A DNA stretch of 64,000 nt, taken from assembly GCA_008360955.1 (NCBI GenBank), contig LUCM01008347.1:128619-192618 (forward strand), in the 5' to 3' direction. A program made the translations under genes and the position numbers. The notes under the pieces are model-generated. The model saw nothing but the letters and a program-made list of their open reading frames with translations. It was not told where the DNA came from and searched no databases. This DNA comes from Fasciolopsis buskii. Its lineage: Eukaryota > Platyhelminthes > Trematoda > Plagiorchiida > Fasciolidae. This document shows, piece by piece, positions 49,301 through 61,938 of this stretch; position 1 is the stretch's first letter, and each line of letters starts with the position of its first letter.

Positions 49301-52095
49301 AATGAGCTGCCTTCCGTCTTACTTTAAGGGCAGCAGAAAAGTGGTAACACCGAATTAAAAAACTTTGGTCAAACTGAGGAACAGAAGAAATTCTTAAGGA
49401 TTGCTGTGAATCGGCGACCGCATCGCTTTACAAGAATGATACTCAGTCCCCACGTGAAAGTCACAGTGCTAGTTTGGCAAGTATTGCACTCACATTACTC
49501 TCAGGTGTTATCCTGCACTGACTATCCAGAAACCGACTAACTTTTACCCGTGAGAACCAAACAGGTTTCGAGCTCGGTTCGAGTTGCATTGATTGAATAT
49601 TTATTCCTTCGGATATAGGCATACTTTTCGTAGACCCAAAATCTCCGTCTCTCTTAATGCGAATGCAGCATTCCATACAGTCGATCGTGCAGTTCTTTGA
49701 CGATGTTTCTCACTGAAGTATGTGCCACAGAGATTAATTTAACCTTTTTCAGTCCCTGCGTTTCATCAGCCGCGGCCCAATTGATGCTCACGGCGATCTT
49801 TCACGCGAGTTCATCACAAGAAATTCTCTTCACTTTTGTTTCCTTTCACTTTTTGTATTTTTTATTTTTAGGATGGCGATGCAGATAGCTCTAACCTCAT
49901 GTGAAAATAGTAGCATCGATATTTGCTCCTACAGGAAGCTGTCTGACCTAGAACGTGTGTACAACGTCATGATACCGAGTGAAGCTTTTCCTCGATTGTC
50001 TGAATGACAGGGTAGACAAGCTTTTCATGCCCTTTGCAAACTCGAAATGTGAAACGATGTTGTAGAACTGAATTGGCACAAATCCGAACCTTGTTCTTGC
50101 AAGGAAAGAATTGGCTGATGCAGACAGATTTCACCTAGTTATCCTTCATCGGAAGGAGTATTTTCACTCAAGCAGAAGTCCCGATTGGTACTCACTAATC
50201 CGAGTCAACTGTAATGTTCAGCTATCAGCCTAGGTGGTGCTGATATATGACGTGGTTGCTGTGAGCGAATGTGCAAGGACTTTCCGTGTCTAAACACTGT
50301 CGTCTACATAGTATCAATAGAATATGGTGGGGGAATTTCGTGGGTAACTCAGAGGTGTAAGGCACTGGATAGATAAAAGAAAAGATTAGTGAAACCTGAT
50401 TCGTGCATGTCCACAGAATTCCCGTCTTCTTGTATACTAATTTCCGAGGCAGATAGTGATTGAAGATCAGTAGAAATAGCCAGTCGACGACAAGGGGAAG
50501 TATATGAAAGCCGGACTCATTCAATTGGCTTGAGTAGATGTAGTTGGACTATCAGGTTGGGGTCCGTGAGATTGCACTCAGGCGGTAGTTGGAGCTAATA
50601 GGCCATATACCTCTATGCTCCAGTCACGGGAGTTCCTACAGTCTGAAACTTTCCCCTCAAATACGGATGTTCACATCGTTATTATAAAAACAACTTTTCA
50701 CTATTTCTCGGTATCCTTTTCTGTCTTGACTAGACGATGCTGTAAGTCAGCACATATTCGTGCAATTTCATTGGTTGTAAAACTGGACTAAATTGAAGGG
50801 AAAGGTCAAAAGCAAAACTTTGCAGTTAAGCTAATTGACCATTTTCAAAAGCTGTTCTGTTAAACGGTAAGTTTTTGTGATAGGTTAATCTAGAAAGATG
50901 GTTACTTTGAGTTCATCAGCTGACAGAAACAAGCTGAAAGTCTCCACCATACGGCCAGAGAACAGAAAAGGCTGGCAAATCAACTAGCCAAATTTTGCTT
51001 GTCTTTTCACTTGCACAGATTTGTCAGATCATCCTAACTGCAGTAGAGTGGAACAAAAGCAGAGTGTATAAATTCATTATGACATACCTTGATGAGCGCC
51101 TATGGGTAAATCGGATAGCGATATTCAGTGGTAACTTGACTATGTCCCCACCATAACCCTCAACACAAGTATTCTGATGTTTCATCTTATGACGGTGACA
51201 CTATCAGCCCCTATACTACTACCAGTTAGGAGCGGGAAGCCACTTTAGAAGATATTTACTAAAGTCGCTAGCCAAATAATCCACAATGGGGTTGCAAACA
51301 GGTTACATTCTCATAAATCTTCTATACATCTTGCAGATTCGCAAATGGATGTATAGATGACTAAGTACTGAATTTCTATTGAACTAATCTTTACATAAAT
51401 ATTGTCCAGAAATACTAAAACAAGGGATTACAAAGCGATTTTCTTTTTTCCAATTAGTTTACTAGGCCTATTGTAGGATTAGCTTAAAGTAACCTGATCC
51501 TAGTGGAAAACCATAGTCTCAGATCAATATTTATGCTTACTGATCAACCGCTGCTAATGGATGTTCACTACACGGTGTATCAATGTAATGTGTCAAGTTT
51601 TAATAACAAAAACCTTTAACTGTTGGCTTCCTGAGAAGAAAACGAAAGAAAAAATCTAAACCACTTCTTGCGTGTATTTATACAAAACGCTGAATATTGA
51701 TTATGTTCCTCCGAGTCTTTTCTCCGACTCAGGGTTCAACTTTTGCACGGCCGAATCTAGCAGGCTAACTGTTGTTTCATGTTGGCTATCGAAATTCACG
51801 TCAGCCCCTCGTTTCCTTGAAGCTGCACACGTACCTACATTACTTTTCCACGTGACATCCCCCCTTGCTTTGTGTCTCTTCTCCCCATGACCACAAAATT
51901 TGTGCCATATCGATCGTGTTACTCGTACCAAAAACTTGAAGCTACACAGTTGCACCGTTTACGCATATCGTCTTGTTCACCCTCATCTGTTGACCCCTTA
52001 GTTTCTCTGCACTCTTTCACCGATCACCTAATTTGTACCAACACATGGACCTCGATTTGACCTGTCCGGGCTACTCAAAAGTATTAAAACCGTTT

Positions 52096-52128
52096 ACACA
52101 AACACACGCGTGCACACACACACACACA
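52096..52128. repeat. CA microsatellite
   Basis: ACACAAACACACGCGTGC followed by an uninterrupted CA run. Interrupted dinucleotide repeat. Confidence 0.88.
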
Positions 52129-53477
52129 GTTGACAGTCCTTCAAATGTGTGTGCACCCAGCTCACCTATGCGGTTGGCCCATCTCTTAGAAGGCTTGTGT
52201 TACTGGACCCATCTTAGGTCTGTTCTGCCAACTTTGTTCATTCACATACTTTATGCAGCACTGAGATGCCCTGTTTGAAGTAACGAAATTTGAAGGTGCA
52301 CTTTAACACACCCACGCGCTATCCGCCAGATGCACCGGTATTTCGAAGTGCCTTGAGGATTGCCTTGACCTGTAGTACTCATGAATCAAGGTTTGGACAG
52401 CTTATAAGTTTTCATCAATTGATTTTTCAGTACCCCCACATCCTCCGACAGTCTTGATTTTCACTGCGCTTTTCCGAGACTTTATATGTCACTTATTTGC
52501 CAGGTACTGTCACGAGAAGGTAGTCCATCTAATTCTATAGCAAAGGAACTGACAGTGAATGAGAAGCTTGTGGTTTATAACCTTTTGGTAACCGTACGTC
52601 TGAAGATTAAATGTATGCGACAGCAATATCTGTTTTCTGTAATAATTTTTCTATTGGAATATTCGCGGACGTCATATTTACCTCATAGTATTCATCACTT
52701 ACAAAAGTGTCAGTATTCCTTCTCGATACATTGATTATTCTGTATCCGCAAGCAACGGTAAGATTTGTACGCTGCTTTCTGTCGGTCAATGCACAGTCAG
52801 TTACACTAATTGTGTCCTAGGCATGAGTTTTCCCTTCGATTAATCGCGCCTCAGATCAGAATCCCTACAAGCCGTTTCATAGTATTGCTGACTGAGTGTG
52901 CTACGCATAATTCATAGCGGAATTTGTGACATTATATTAGAACTTTACTTTTGTAAAGATTATATATTGTGAACAATGAATGGAAGAACTCCTTTATATA
53001 AAATCGTGATGCACTATCGACGTTATCTACGGGAGTCCACTAATGGTTCACCTAACCGAAGACAAATAAGTAAGACCTAACAGTTTTCTTTTAACTGAGC
53101 AGTACCCTGCTGTACAGGCCTTCTTTCTATGACCGAAGTTTGCGAACTGGTAGACCGTTCCGAATTTTAACTGTTTGTATAGCAAACAGTTGGACGATAC
53201 CAACTGGCCGTCGTAAACTCCTCTTCGACGCTTTTGACAGATAATCGGACTCAAGAAAAAGTTAGAAACTTCCCAATATCTGCATAGGGCTGCATCCTAT
53301 TTTAGTTTATCAGCGGTAGTTAGAGTTAACCCATCCTACTAAGGTGATGTTCTCCTTATTAATAATCCAATGAGCGGGGAAAACAGCAAAAGATTGCTTG
53401 CTTATTTTGCTGTCATCAATTCTGGTCCATTTCGATTGCATTATTCATTTTCGACTCTTGGAAGTCGGCGATAACAC

Positions 53478-53501
53478 GGTGTCCGCCGTTGAGCGGACAC
53501 C
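53478..53501. repeat. GC-rich perfect 9-bp hairpin
   Basis: GGTGTCCGC at 53478-53486 and GCGGACACC at 53493-53501 pair perfectly around the loop CGTTGA. Strong for its size in an AT-rich setting. It lies inside a plus-strand open run (53398-53622), so it could also be a chance of coding sequence. Confidence 0.7.
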
Positions 53502-53699
53502 TCATCCGGTAGGGTTTTGGACCACCCAATTTTTCACAAGTGATGACAGCGAATCACATAAATACGCCCTGGATGCACGCACACATGCGCATACCCGTAA
53601 ATATACTCGAGCAACAGCCTAGACAAAAGAAGTGCACGCGTGAGAATGAACACAACCACACGCAAACGCCGGCCGAAATATGTGCGTGGGTGAGCGTGT

Positions 53700-53711
53700 A
53701 CCGGTACCGGT
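53700..53711. repeat. 12-bp palindrome, ACCGGT in tandem
   Basis: ACCGGTACCGGT is its own reverse complement and two tandem copies of ACCGGT. Possible protein-binding site or chance. Confidence 0.6.
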
Positions 53712-54483
53712 TTCTTTATAATAAATCACCTCTAGATCACTCCACGATGATTAGCTTCGAGGAATACCTGTTCCTGTGAATTCTTTGTTAGTTTTCCTAT
53801 CTTTTGTCGTTCTGTATAGATGAATTAAAACATTCAGATCGGCTGTCGGTCTGATCACAATGTTCGATTTTTGTCTAGTTTAAAGAGAAACTGAAGTGTG
53901 CAAATCTGTAGTAGGATTCGACGAATGTTCGCCAGGTTCTAGAAAGGCACCCCAGACAGCAAACAGACTATTCAAAAATGTATGTGAGTGAAGCAGTCGT
54001 AGATCTGTAATTATGTTCGTTCGTCGAAATGCGTCCTCACGCAAGTCACCGGAGAAGTTCTACTACGGAAAAATTCCCATACGATCAAGAAACAGGTTTA
54101 CGCTGTAGATAACATGGAGCAACTTAATTCACTGAAGACTCTCGCTAGTGCACTAATAACAACTCTTGTGACAACACTAAAAATCACAGCAATAATGTTG
54201 TCTGTGATATGCAGCCAGGTAGCAAATTTCTGACTCACTGTTCAGGTCGGTTTGACGGAAATCCATCAGCTTAATCGCAAGTTGCATTACAGGCAAAAAG
54301 CAACTGAAAACAATAAGATAGCATACGGTTTGCTATCGTAAGAATGCGATTTAAAAGCGCAGGAATTTTCCAATTGATTAATCAGTCTACACGGTGACAA
54401 TATTTATCAAAATAAGAAATGATTTCTGGTGCATTTTTGAGATTTTGATGATGAAATTTAATATAGATTAAAAATCCCTTTCT

Positions 54484-54527
54484 AAATGACATCATCCAAG
54501 ACAAGTCAAGCGTCAAATGACATCATC
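54484..54527. repeat. 13-bp direct repeat containing TGACATCA-like core
   Basis: AAATGACATCATC occurs at 54484-54496 and again at 54515-54527, 31 bases apart. The core TGACATCA is one base from a CRE (TGACGTCA). Possible paired bZIP sites; unproven. Confidence 0.55.
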
Positions 54528-55712
54528 AACACCTCACTGCAACGAAAAAATTTTGTGATTTTTCTGTTGTCACTGAAACATCCAGCGGGTCTGTGATTAG
54601 TTTGACTAAGTTTAAACAAATAATATTTCTAAATTACAACGTTGTTTGTTCTTCTCAGTGAAACTTCTGGCAGTCGACGGATATATTTTTGTTTGGTTTG
54701 CAGTGGGATATCCGATCTAGGACTGAAGCTTTGAGATTTCAGTAAAACAGGATTACAGTATACTCCTGTTTTCAATAAGGTGGCTAAAATCGAACCTACT
54801 GAAACAACTTTATAGAATGTTTTTGAGTAACTGGCCCAGAAAGATGGCGCAGTTGATGTATTCTAGGTGCCTCAAGGCTTATCCCTTAACGTACTGTGTT
54901 AAGAACAGGACGACAGTGGTAAGTTGATGGGAATCCGCTTTCATAGGGGAAAAAGGGAATGAGGTTTTCAGATCCTTAGAGCTGTTAGCCATAACATTTT
55001 TGTACTCGTGACCGAGATAGCACTGGATTGAATGGAAGTAAGTCACTCAGTTGTAATTAATTGTTTTTTACTAACTTTCCAAGAGAACCTCGCACGATGG
55101 ATCAAACTGAGTGATTTCGTGAACGCCGATTACAATTGCCCATTAATTGAAGCTCACCAAATGAAGCCAAGATCGTAGAGAGATATGGGATGTATTTTGT
55201 ATCGCATTACCAAAATGTAAACCAGGCAACGTGCCTGTTTTTTTCCAAGATTAACTAGTCATCAACGAAAGGGCAAGACTGTCCCTTTCTGACCAAACTG
55301 ACCCCCAGGCCCGCCGGATCCGAGTACTCTAAAATGGTGGCGGAAATTTTGGCCCGGTTTGCGCAGGGTGCTTCGGACTAAAAGTGATTATAAGAGTTTT
55401 CATTTTCCAACAGTTTTGCATTCCATATTCTGAAATTCATGAATCAAGTGGAACCAAAACGCTGAGAAATTTGCAAATGGGAACGTTGAAAAGTTACGTT
55501 TCAAGTGATCGCAGCAGCAACATACCGCTTGTCGATAGATGTCTCCATATTCTCGGGCACACGGGGAAATTCTCTAATTAGCATCAAAACTCGAGATCCA
55601 GTCGATTGTATGTTTCCGGTGATTTCATTTTCAAGTCATTCCGACCACAAACATTTGTAAGGGGATAAAAGATGAGAAACGGAAAAATAAATTTCTTCGG
55701 CTCACCAATCAG

Positions 55713-55934
55713 CCACACAGTTTGGCACATGGTCACCAGATGACCGAGTGAAAACCCGATCACCAGGAGGAAAAGGAAAGTGCGTGTTAACGCGCCGTAG
55801 TCAGTCATCTGGATCGAACATCACTGTTGATGATGAAGTCACTGAATTCCGCCAAGACCTAAAGATTATAACTGCAATGACCAGAGGATGGAGAGGGCCG
55901 AAAATGTGTTGGCCACCATCTTTTGGAGAACCTG
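55713..55934 (+). CDS. Candidate internal exon, basic serine-rich unknown protein
   Basis: A good acceptor (AATTTCTTCGGCTCACCAATCAG, AG at 55711-55712) is followed by two bases plus 73 codons and one base, closing at a donor CCTG|GTAGGT (GT at 55935-55936). The peptide is polar and basic (TRSPGGKGKCVLTRRSQSSG), then acidic (NITVDDEVTEFRQDLKI), then tryptophan/proline-rich (RGWRGPKMCWPPSFGE). Such composition fits a soluble or disordered region. The minus strand over 55584-55808 is also open and apolar, which weakens the case. No family recognised. Confidence 0.33.
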
Positions 55935-56349
55935 GTAGGTAGCTTCCCTATAATAATTCACCAATCAAACTACCGAATTTCCGACAACTAATAGCATACA
56001 TTCCGTCAACTCTAACAGAAGCTTCAGAATCATCTGGCCAAAGCGAATCAGTTATTTGCTCAATTTGGTTGTTGACGAATTAAACTGGCCTTTAGAGATG
56101 CCACTGAATTGTTAAAAGCTGCACATCCTGCTGGTAGAAATTCGTGACATTTTCAAAAACTGATCGGTTAAACCTGTTTAGTACCAGGTGGAAATTTCAT
56201 TTTCTTTCACACTTTCCCCGTACCACTTTCTCTCATTATGACGCTTTGGCTTCATTTCATGACATCAAAGCTTTTAACTCGGAAAATCTTCCGAGTCCCC
56301 AAGAATTTAGCTATTATTTAGCGGAGTTAAACCCACACCTAAACTATGA
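55935..56349. other. No firm feature
   Basis: Contains a plus-strand open run 56144-56353 (ends HLNYD-stop) without good splice signals. Otherwise AT-rich. Confidence 0.4.
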
Positions 56350-57475
56350 TTAGACGGAATAGAAAATTGTTATTTTTAGTGTTGTCGATTTGTAGTTCCG
56401 TATTCTTGGATGGCGTTCACATGACTTCTTGATATAATTACTCCAGTGCAAGAATGTGCCCCTCTGAAATCCACCGTCCCGCATCGGAGCAAGATGATTT
56501 TGGCCACTGATTCCGAGGGCAACCAGAACAGTTGAAGATATTTTGTGCCTCATGTCACAGACGAAGTACTAGATTTTTCGTTCACACAAATCCCAGACTT
56601 CGGACACATACCATTGAGAACTTTGCTCCACCGAAAAGTAAGGCCAAATTCCTTTCGTGTATGAGGCAAGCGTTTCAAAAAATTCGGATCCTTTGAGCTT
56701 CATCCGGGGGAATCGCCTGAAGTGTGCGTTGTAATTATAGACAAGACTTTGTACTCCTTTACCGTTTCCTGCTCCAAAGTATGATACACTCATTCTCAGA
56801 CTATGGATATCAACATGCAGTTTTCTCTCTTTAAAAGTCGCTCATTTTTGTTTTCTTCATTTTTCTGCACCTAATGTAGAACAAAATTGGTTGTATCATC
56901 CATTTGCGTTACTTCATGTTACACCGTCATTTTGTGGTCACTAGCAACTTAGCTAACTAAGCTCGCACCAGACTCATTTTGTCGAATGAAAACGCCTGCG
57001 CATGTTTTGGGTATTATGCGCAATCTCCGGCAAACAGTGACTGGTGAACCAATAATAAGGATGAACTACGTCAACGTACGCCGAAGGGATGGGGGAAATA
57101 ATTGTAACGAAATTTGCTATGACTGACCCCGTCAAAGTGCTTGCAAATTGTAAACATTTTGTTTGTCAAGGTTCAGTGCACTAAAAGATGTAAGATTCAG
57201 GGGAATGTTGGTAAGGAGTAATTTTTATTTGACTTTTGTTCGGGAACTAGCACATAGAATAATATTGTTGTAACGGTACCTTGGCTTAGCTAATCGGCTG
57301 TTTATCTCGACTTGTCCATAGGCGGAAGAATCAGAGAAATCCTCCGGACTGTGAAAAGAGTTGGGTGAAAACCGTTTTGTAGCATGGCCTCCAGTGTTTC
57401 TGAGTTGTTTGCCCTGAATGACGTCATGGAATGAGCAATTCTTTCGCTTTGTTTCTGATGTTATTCTTCTCCAGC
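56350..57475 (-). CDS. Candidate three-exon gene 3' part, unknown protein of about 190 residues
   Basis: Proposed exons on minus: 57475-57280 (acceptor TTTGGGGGCACTCCTAG, donor CCAAG|GTACCG), 56800-56612 (acceptor TTGATATCCATAG, donor CAATG|GTATGT), 56548-56350 (acceptor GTGACATGAG, ending at TAA). Phases agree at both junctions (AG|T, TG|G). The last intron is 63 bases. The protein runs from a polar serine-rich part (FSPNSFHSPEDFSDSSAYG) through SVSYFGAGNGKGVQSL and HFRRFPRMKLKGSEFFE to a tail with FLHWSNYIKKSCERHPR. No family recognised. In the last exon an alternative frame is also open, so the chain may be over-fitted. The first exon is missing or to the right. Confidence 0.3.
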
Positions 57476-59813
57476 CTAGGAGTGCCCCCAAAGAGTCACT
57501 GTCTTTCAGTTCGTCTCTACACTTTTAGTTTTTTGAGTAGTTCAACGTCACACGTAACCTAATAATCACGCTGGAACCCATTGCAAGTTTGATACCAGCT
57601 TCCTATATGCGGCAACTATTATCTCCAAACTTACTGTTATTCACTGATTCTGACTGAAGTATTTAACCATTACTGCATTCGATTTCGTCCAAACTTAATT
57701 TTCACTCTTCCCAGAAGACTTTTCTGCTTGAACTTAACTTTCCAGTGCTCATATAGATAACCAATAAATACGCATGTCGAGATCTGTAAAATTTGCGAGT
57801 ACCATTCACTGGTCTACAGAAACTCAAGCGATGGAACTGGCAAGAATAAAGAAGTACCGTGCAACCAAGTTTCACATCTCAAATCATTAATATTGTCAAA
57901 GAACATCACAACTTATCCGGCGCAGTTTTCTCTAAGCTAAGATGTAGTGGCTATGCGTGGTCCGCGTTTTGGGCTAAATGGTTGCATCAGTGCAACTCAC
58001 CAATCCTAAAATTATGAATTTACTAGAATTTCCCGCCATTCTATTCCATTTGTTTAACGCATGATTAGTCATGAAAAGCATGCGTACACATACGCACATA
58101 TGCAGCCCAAAAGCCTGTTATTTGTTTGGTAATAACTGCCCAGGAGAAATTGAAATTTTCCAGTTGTAGTCAGGATAGAAGGTCCAAAACTTAACACACG
58201 CAGATGCAGCAGTCTTAACGGAATAACGATATCTTAAATCATCCATCGGCTACTAATGCATAAAGTGTCTGAGATCATAGTGAAGAAACTCATCCATCCG
58301 GATGATGGAAATCTTGTTTTCACTGAAGTTTGTCTGCCTTTTATGTCCTGTCAAATGCAGCGCAACATTCCAAAAAAAGATAAAGCTGTTCCAAAAAAGG
58401 GAACGTTAGTGAATGTGAACATTGGTTTACCATTCCGAGAGTGAGAGCGGGAGAGCTGCTATACTAGCTCAAAGAAAACATTTGCCTCGTTTGTGAACGA
58501 AGAAAATGTAATGGTATTTAGTGACCATTCTGGTAACAACTGACTACAAATATGGCATTTATGCCGCACGATAGTACGCTTCATTACCCATATATTATTG
58601 TCACTTTGGAAAGAAAATAAATACGTTGTTCTTAACAATACAAGATAATTCATTAACTAAACTTCTTGGAAACGGAAGAATCGAAGCAAACAGAAAGATA
58701 GAGTATCTGGCTAGTAATTTGAGCTACCAAAGAAAGACGACTTTGCGTCACTTTTACGCATGCAGTTGAAGCACACTCGCCATCTTAGGGTAGAGGTCAT
58801 GCGCTCGGATGAACACGATTTGTCGCACTTATTAAGAGACGCTAACACGTACACGACATGTACATGACTTTTCATCGTAGCCAGCAAACTGTGGAGCCAA
58901 AGAAACCGCCAAGTCTAGTTTTATCATTTGTTTTCAGTGACTAGAAAATTGATCTTAAACCGCAGTCACGCATCAATATGTACCACTGGAATAACGGATT
59001 GAATTGCTCTGAAACGATACTTCTCTACTCACCTGAATGTTCGTATGTCAATCGGATAAAGTGGTGCAACTTCCCAACAGTCGTTTCTGCCCGAAAAAGT
59101 CCAATTTTCAAGCGGCCGGTTTCCCGCGTTTGTTGGAAGGTGGTACGACTCCAGTCATAGACCCTGCAGCCTCGTATTTATAATAAAATTTCAATTAGTC
59201 TGATCTCATATGCCATTTTCAAATTTTTTGGAATCATCTCAAAATTTCTAGAAAGCTTCTTGCCAACAGATTAACGTGACCATTTTCACTTGCAACCAAA
59301 ACATGATGCACTTCACGTGGCTGCATAAGTGTCCATGCTTCTTGTTGGAACAAGATCGGTTTATGCAAAATTTCACAACAGTGCATTACCTTGATGACAA
59401 CAGGAATGAGTATTTTCATTGTTTAAACCGGATAATGTTTGGAAATCAATCAAAGTGTCTACTGATGTTTGATGTTGTATTTCTCCAAACCATCTGTGGC
59501 AGCTAACATGTGGGACACCCCCAGCCTGTTTTGCCCTTAGACGCATTTGTCTTGTCGCATTTTATTGCGTAAGTGAACGACCGACATTGAATAAAAGCAA
59601 ATCGGCAAAAGACGTCAGTTTATCTTCTGCACATTGGTGTTGTGGTTAGTATCCAAGAGACTGAACAATTCCTTGGATTGGTTAACTAGCGTTTAAGTTG
59701 GTAGGCTATATTACTGACAGTACGATATTCTAGTGAAATGAGCCATAATTTGGTGTAGACTTTTTCTTTGACACACATCGTTTTTATTGATCGGCAAAAT
59801 CCCTGTTCATAAG
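57476..59813. other. No recognised gene
   Basis: AT-rich. Open runs at 58256-58444 plus, 58978-59160 plus, 59234-59419 minus and 59276-59506 plus overlap on opposite strands in part and have no recognised motifs. Confidence 0.45.
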
Positions 59814-59975
59814 ATCAAAATGGGTTTCCCGGAGGCTGCTTCGGTGAGCTGCAGCAACTTACACTGCAATATTCCCCGTAGTTTCAGAGCCACATTTGGG
59901 CAGTGCACGAGTTTTGAACCAAATAATACATCAATCGATAGAAAGATTCAACGGTACCTCCTCGGCAGTCTTTTA
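59814..59975 (+). CDS. Candidate exon of exactly 54 codons, unknown protein
   Basis: Acceptor CCCTGTTCATAAG (AG at 59812-59813), then ATC AAA ATG and an open frame to a donor CTTTTA|GTAAGC (GT at 59976-59977). Phase 0 at both ends; the ATG at 59820 could be the real start of a first coding exon. The peptide contains four cysteines (VSCSNLHCNIPRSFRATFGQ, then CTSFEPNN) and ends IDRKIQRYLLGSLL. The same frame stays open past the donor to 60080, so it could also be a small unspliced ORF. No family recognised. Confidence 0.3.
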
Positions 59976-61778
59976 GTAAGCCTCTTTTTTAAAATATCGA
60001 CTGAGATTCCGACCAACCATAGAGATATTCGGCTGATAAAATCACTTGGAGTTACTCCTATTGCACCTAGATTGCTATGAATACCTCATATGACAGCAAT
60101 AAACGGCTTAAACTAAGATTCAAAATTTTGAAAAGGCAGCTTTTGGCTCTTTAATCACAGAATGTAAAGTAATTTTATTTGAAAGCAAGTAGAAAACTTT
60201 GTCCGTGAAATAAAATGGTCCTTGGCTTTGCTAATAGTACAATGGCGGACCGTTATTACTGCGATTAGAAATTCCGACCAAACTAAATTTATTACTACAA
60301 AACAAACAAACTTTTGGTGTGTCAGTCATGGTACAAAATCAATTCAATTTTTCCATTTACGAAATGCAGTTTGATAAACATCATTTGCCGCAGTTTTTCG
60401 TCTCCGAATTTGTAGTCACTTTGTTCGGTGGCTTCACAGAATCATCGCTTTCATGTCCGCTTGGCACTTGATTCATTCCCCAATATTTTGGTAAAACCGT
60501 TCTCCAGCACATCTTACACAACTTAATTTGCTCTCAGCATGCAACCCGATATGACTAGCTCCGTGAATACTTGTCTCCAGTAGAAACAATAAGGATTCAG
60601 AATTACACCATCCCAAACCAGGGGTTGTAAAATTCCTCAATACAGGCTATTGCCAGTAACCAAACAGTTGATCGAGTTCATTCTCCACCCAGATCACTGC
60701 AACCATTTTTTCAACAATAACAAGTTTAGAATCCCTCTGGGCGAAAACAGCCAACAATGGAAACAAGTCAGCACGATGCATTGACGAAAATTAGCCATTC
60801 ACAGAAATAGTCGGTTTATGCCGAAAATTTCTTCATTTCAGCTAACTTGTTTGTAATATTTTCGTTGCACAGTTACTCACAATAAAATCTAGCTTTAATT
60901 AAACTTGAAAACGAATTACTCAAATTGTTGTGCTCTAGTACATCTGAGCAAACTTCCGGGATGTCTGGACATAATACTCTTGCTTACTCGCTGTCGCAGT
61001 TTTCTCTATAAGCTATCAGTGAGTACACGTACTGTGATTACTCCACACTTTTGAGGAATGATTAGTAGCACCTGACCCGTTGCATTTTGTCAACCAAATA
61101 CTGAAATACTTGTTCACATTACAACTGCCGACATTTGATTCCCGGCTATTAGGAGCTAATTTAATTGCTCCTGTCCACGAAGGATTCGCTTGCGGTGAAC
61201 TACTTTTGTCTCAAAAAGACTCTGGTAAAACTGCAGATGATCCCTGACCGAACCGCGATTGCAAGCTCATTGGCTTCCTTATCGACATCTTTCGGCAACG
61301 GAAAAATTGTCCGAAAATCGCTAACAAAGTCTCACGGCTAGCCCAATTTTTCCTGTTCTAATTATACAGATGAAACCATCTGTGGAAATACGGATTCTCT
61401 ACTCTTAGGTGCATGCTTGTTATCCAATTTCGAAGGGACTATTTCAGCCACTTAAGAGTGATGTAAAATTAACTGACAACGAGTCCTAGTTTAGATCGAA
61501 ACGTCACAATAGACGTTATAACTCAGTGTACGCTTTCTCTTCGGGGTAGCCAACAATACACAATTGTCACTTCCGAAATGGACGCGAATGAGACCAACCA
61601 TTTTAAGTAGAACGCCACCGTACGGACTCCCAGCTGTCTGCTGGGACATTGCGTCTATCCGACATTGAACCGCACTACCAAGGGCCGCTGGAGTAGAACA
61701 ATCGACCCCTGACGGTAGGTGACTTCTCCTAAGGTGCTCACGGTGCTCAGTCTTAGTCATTTTGATTGGTATTTTTAG
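59976..61778. other. No recognised gene; GC-richer patch near its right end
   Basis: AT-rich until about 61480. From 61491 to 61760 GC rises and both strands are open: minus carries 89 codons from ATG (MTKTEHREHLRRSHLPSGVD at its start) and plus carries a run after an acceptor-like CCTAGTTTAG. A 7-bp hairpin TCCCAGC/GCTGGGA lies at 61628-61646. I cannot decide strand or function. Confidence 0.4.
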
Positions 61779-61938
61779 TTCTAACTACTACTTAGTAGTT
61801 AGACTATCCACCAGTCAATTGCTGCTTAAGAACTCCCCTGTCGCAAAGCGATGGCCGGTAGGACATGCGCTTCAGCAGTTTCCTACCGAGTTCACCAGCC
61901 AGCTATGTGGTCATTTGAAGAACTGCCCACTGTACATG
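61779..61938 (+). CDS. Candidate internal exon, unknown protein
   Basis: One of the better bounded candidates: acceptor TTTTGATTGGTATTTTTAG (AG at 61777-61778) and consensus donor TACATG|GTGAGT (GT at 61939-61940). One base plus 53 codons are open, leaving in phase 0. The peptide starts NYYLVVRLSTSQLLLKNSPV, continues AKRWPVGHALQQFPTEF and ends with CGHLKNCPLYM. No family recognised. Its first 25 bases contain a striking palindrome (61780-61803), which raises the possibility that the acceptor region has another role. Alternative acceptors at 61795 and 61802 keep the same frame. Confidence 0.4.
61780..61803. repeat. 24-base near-perfect palindrome, 11-bp arms
   Basis: TCTAACTACTA (61780-61790) and TAGTAGTTAGA (61793-61803) are exact reverse complements separated by only two bases. 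Lies at the proposed splice acceptor of the exon above. Could be a cruciform-forming site, a binding site for a dimeric protein, or an RNA hairpin masking the acceptor. Confidence 0.75.

Larger units (their letters stand above)
49301..55712. other. No recognised gene; simple repeats, hairpin, palindrome
   Basis: Includes a CA microsatellite at 52096-52128, a GC hairpin at 53478-53501, a 12-bp palindrome at 53700-53711 and a 13-bp direct repeat at 54484-54527. Open runs such as 50225-50524 minus, 51701-51955 minus and 53398-53622 plus have no recognised motif. The minus strand near 54790-54800 has a weak B-box-like GGTTCGATTTT. Confidence 0.45.
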
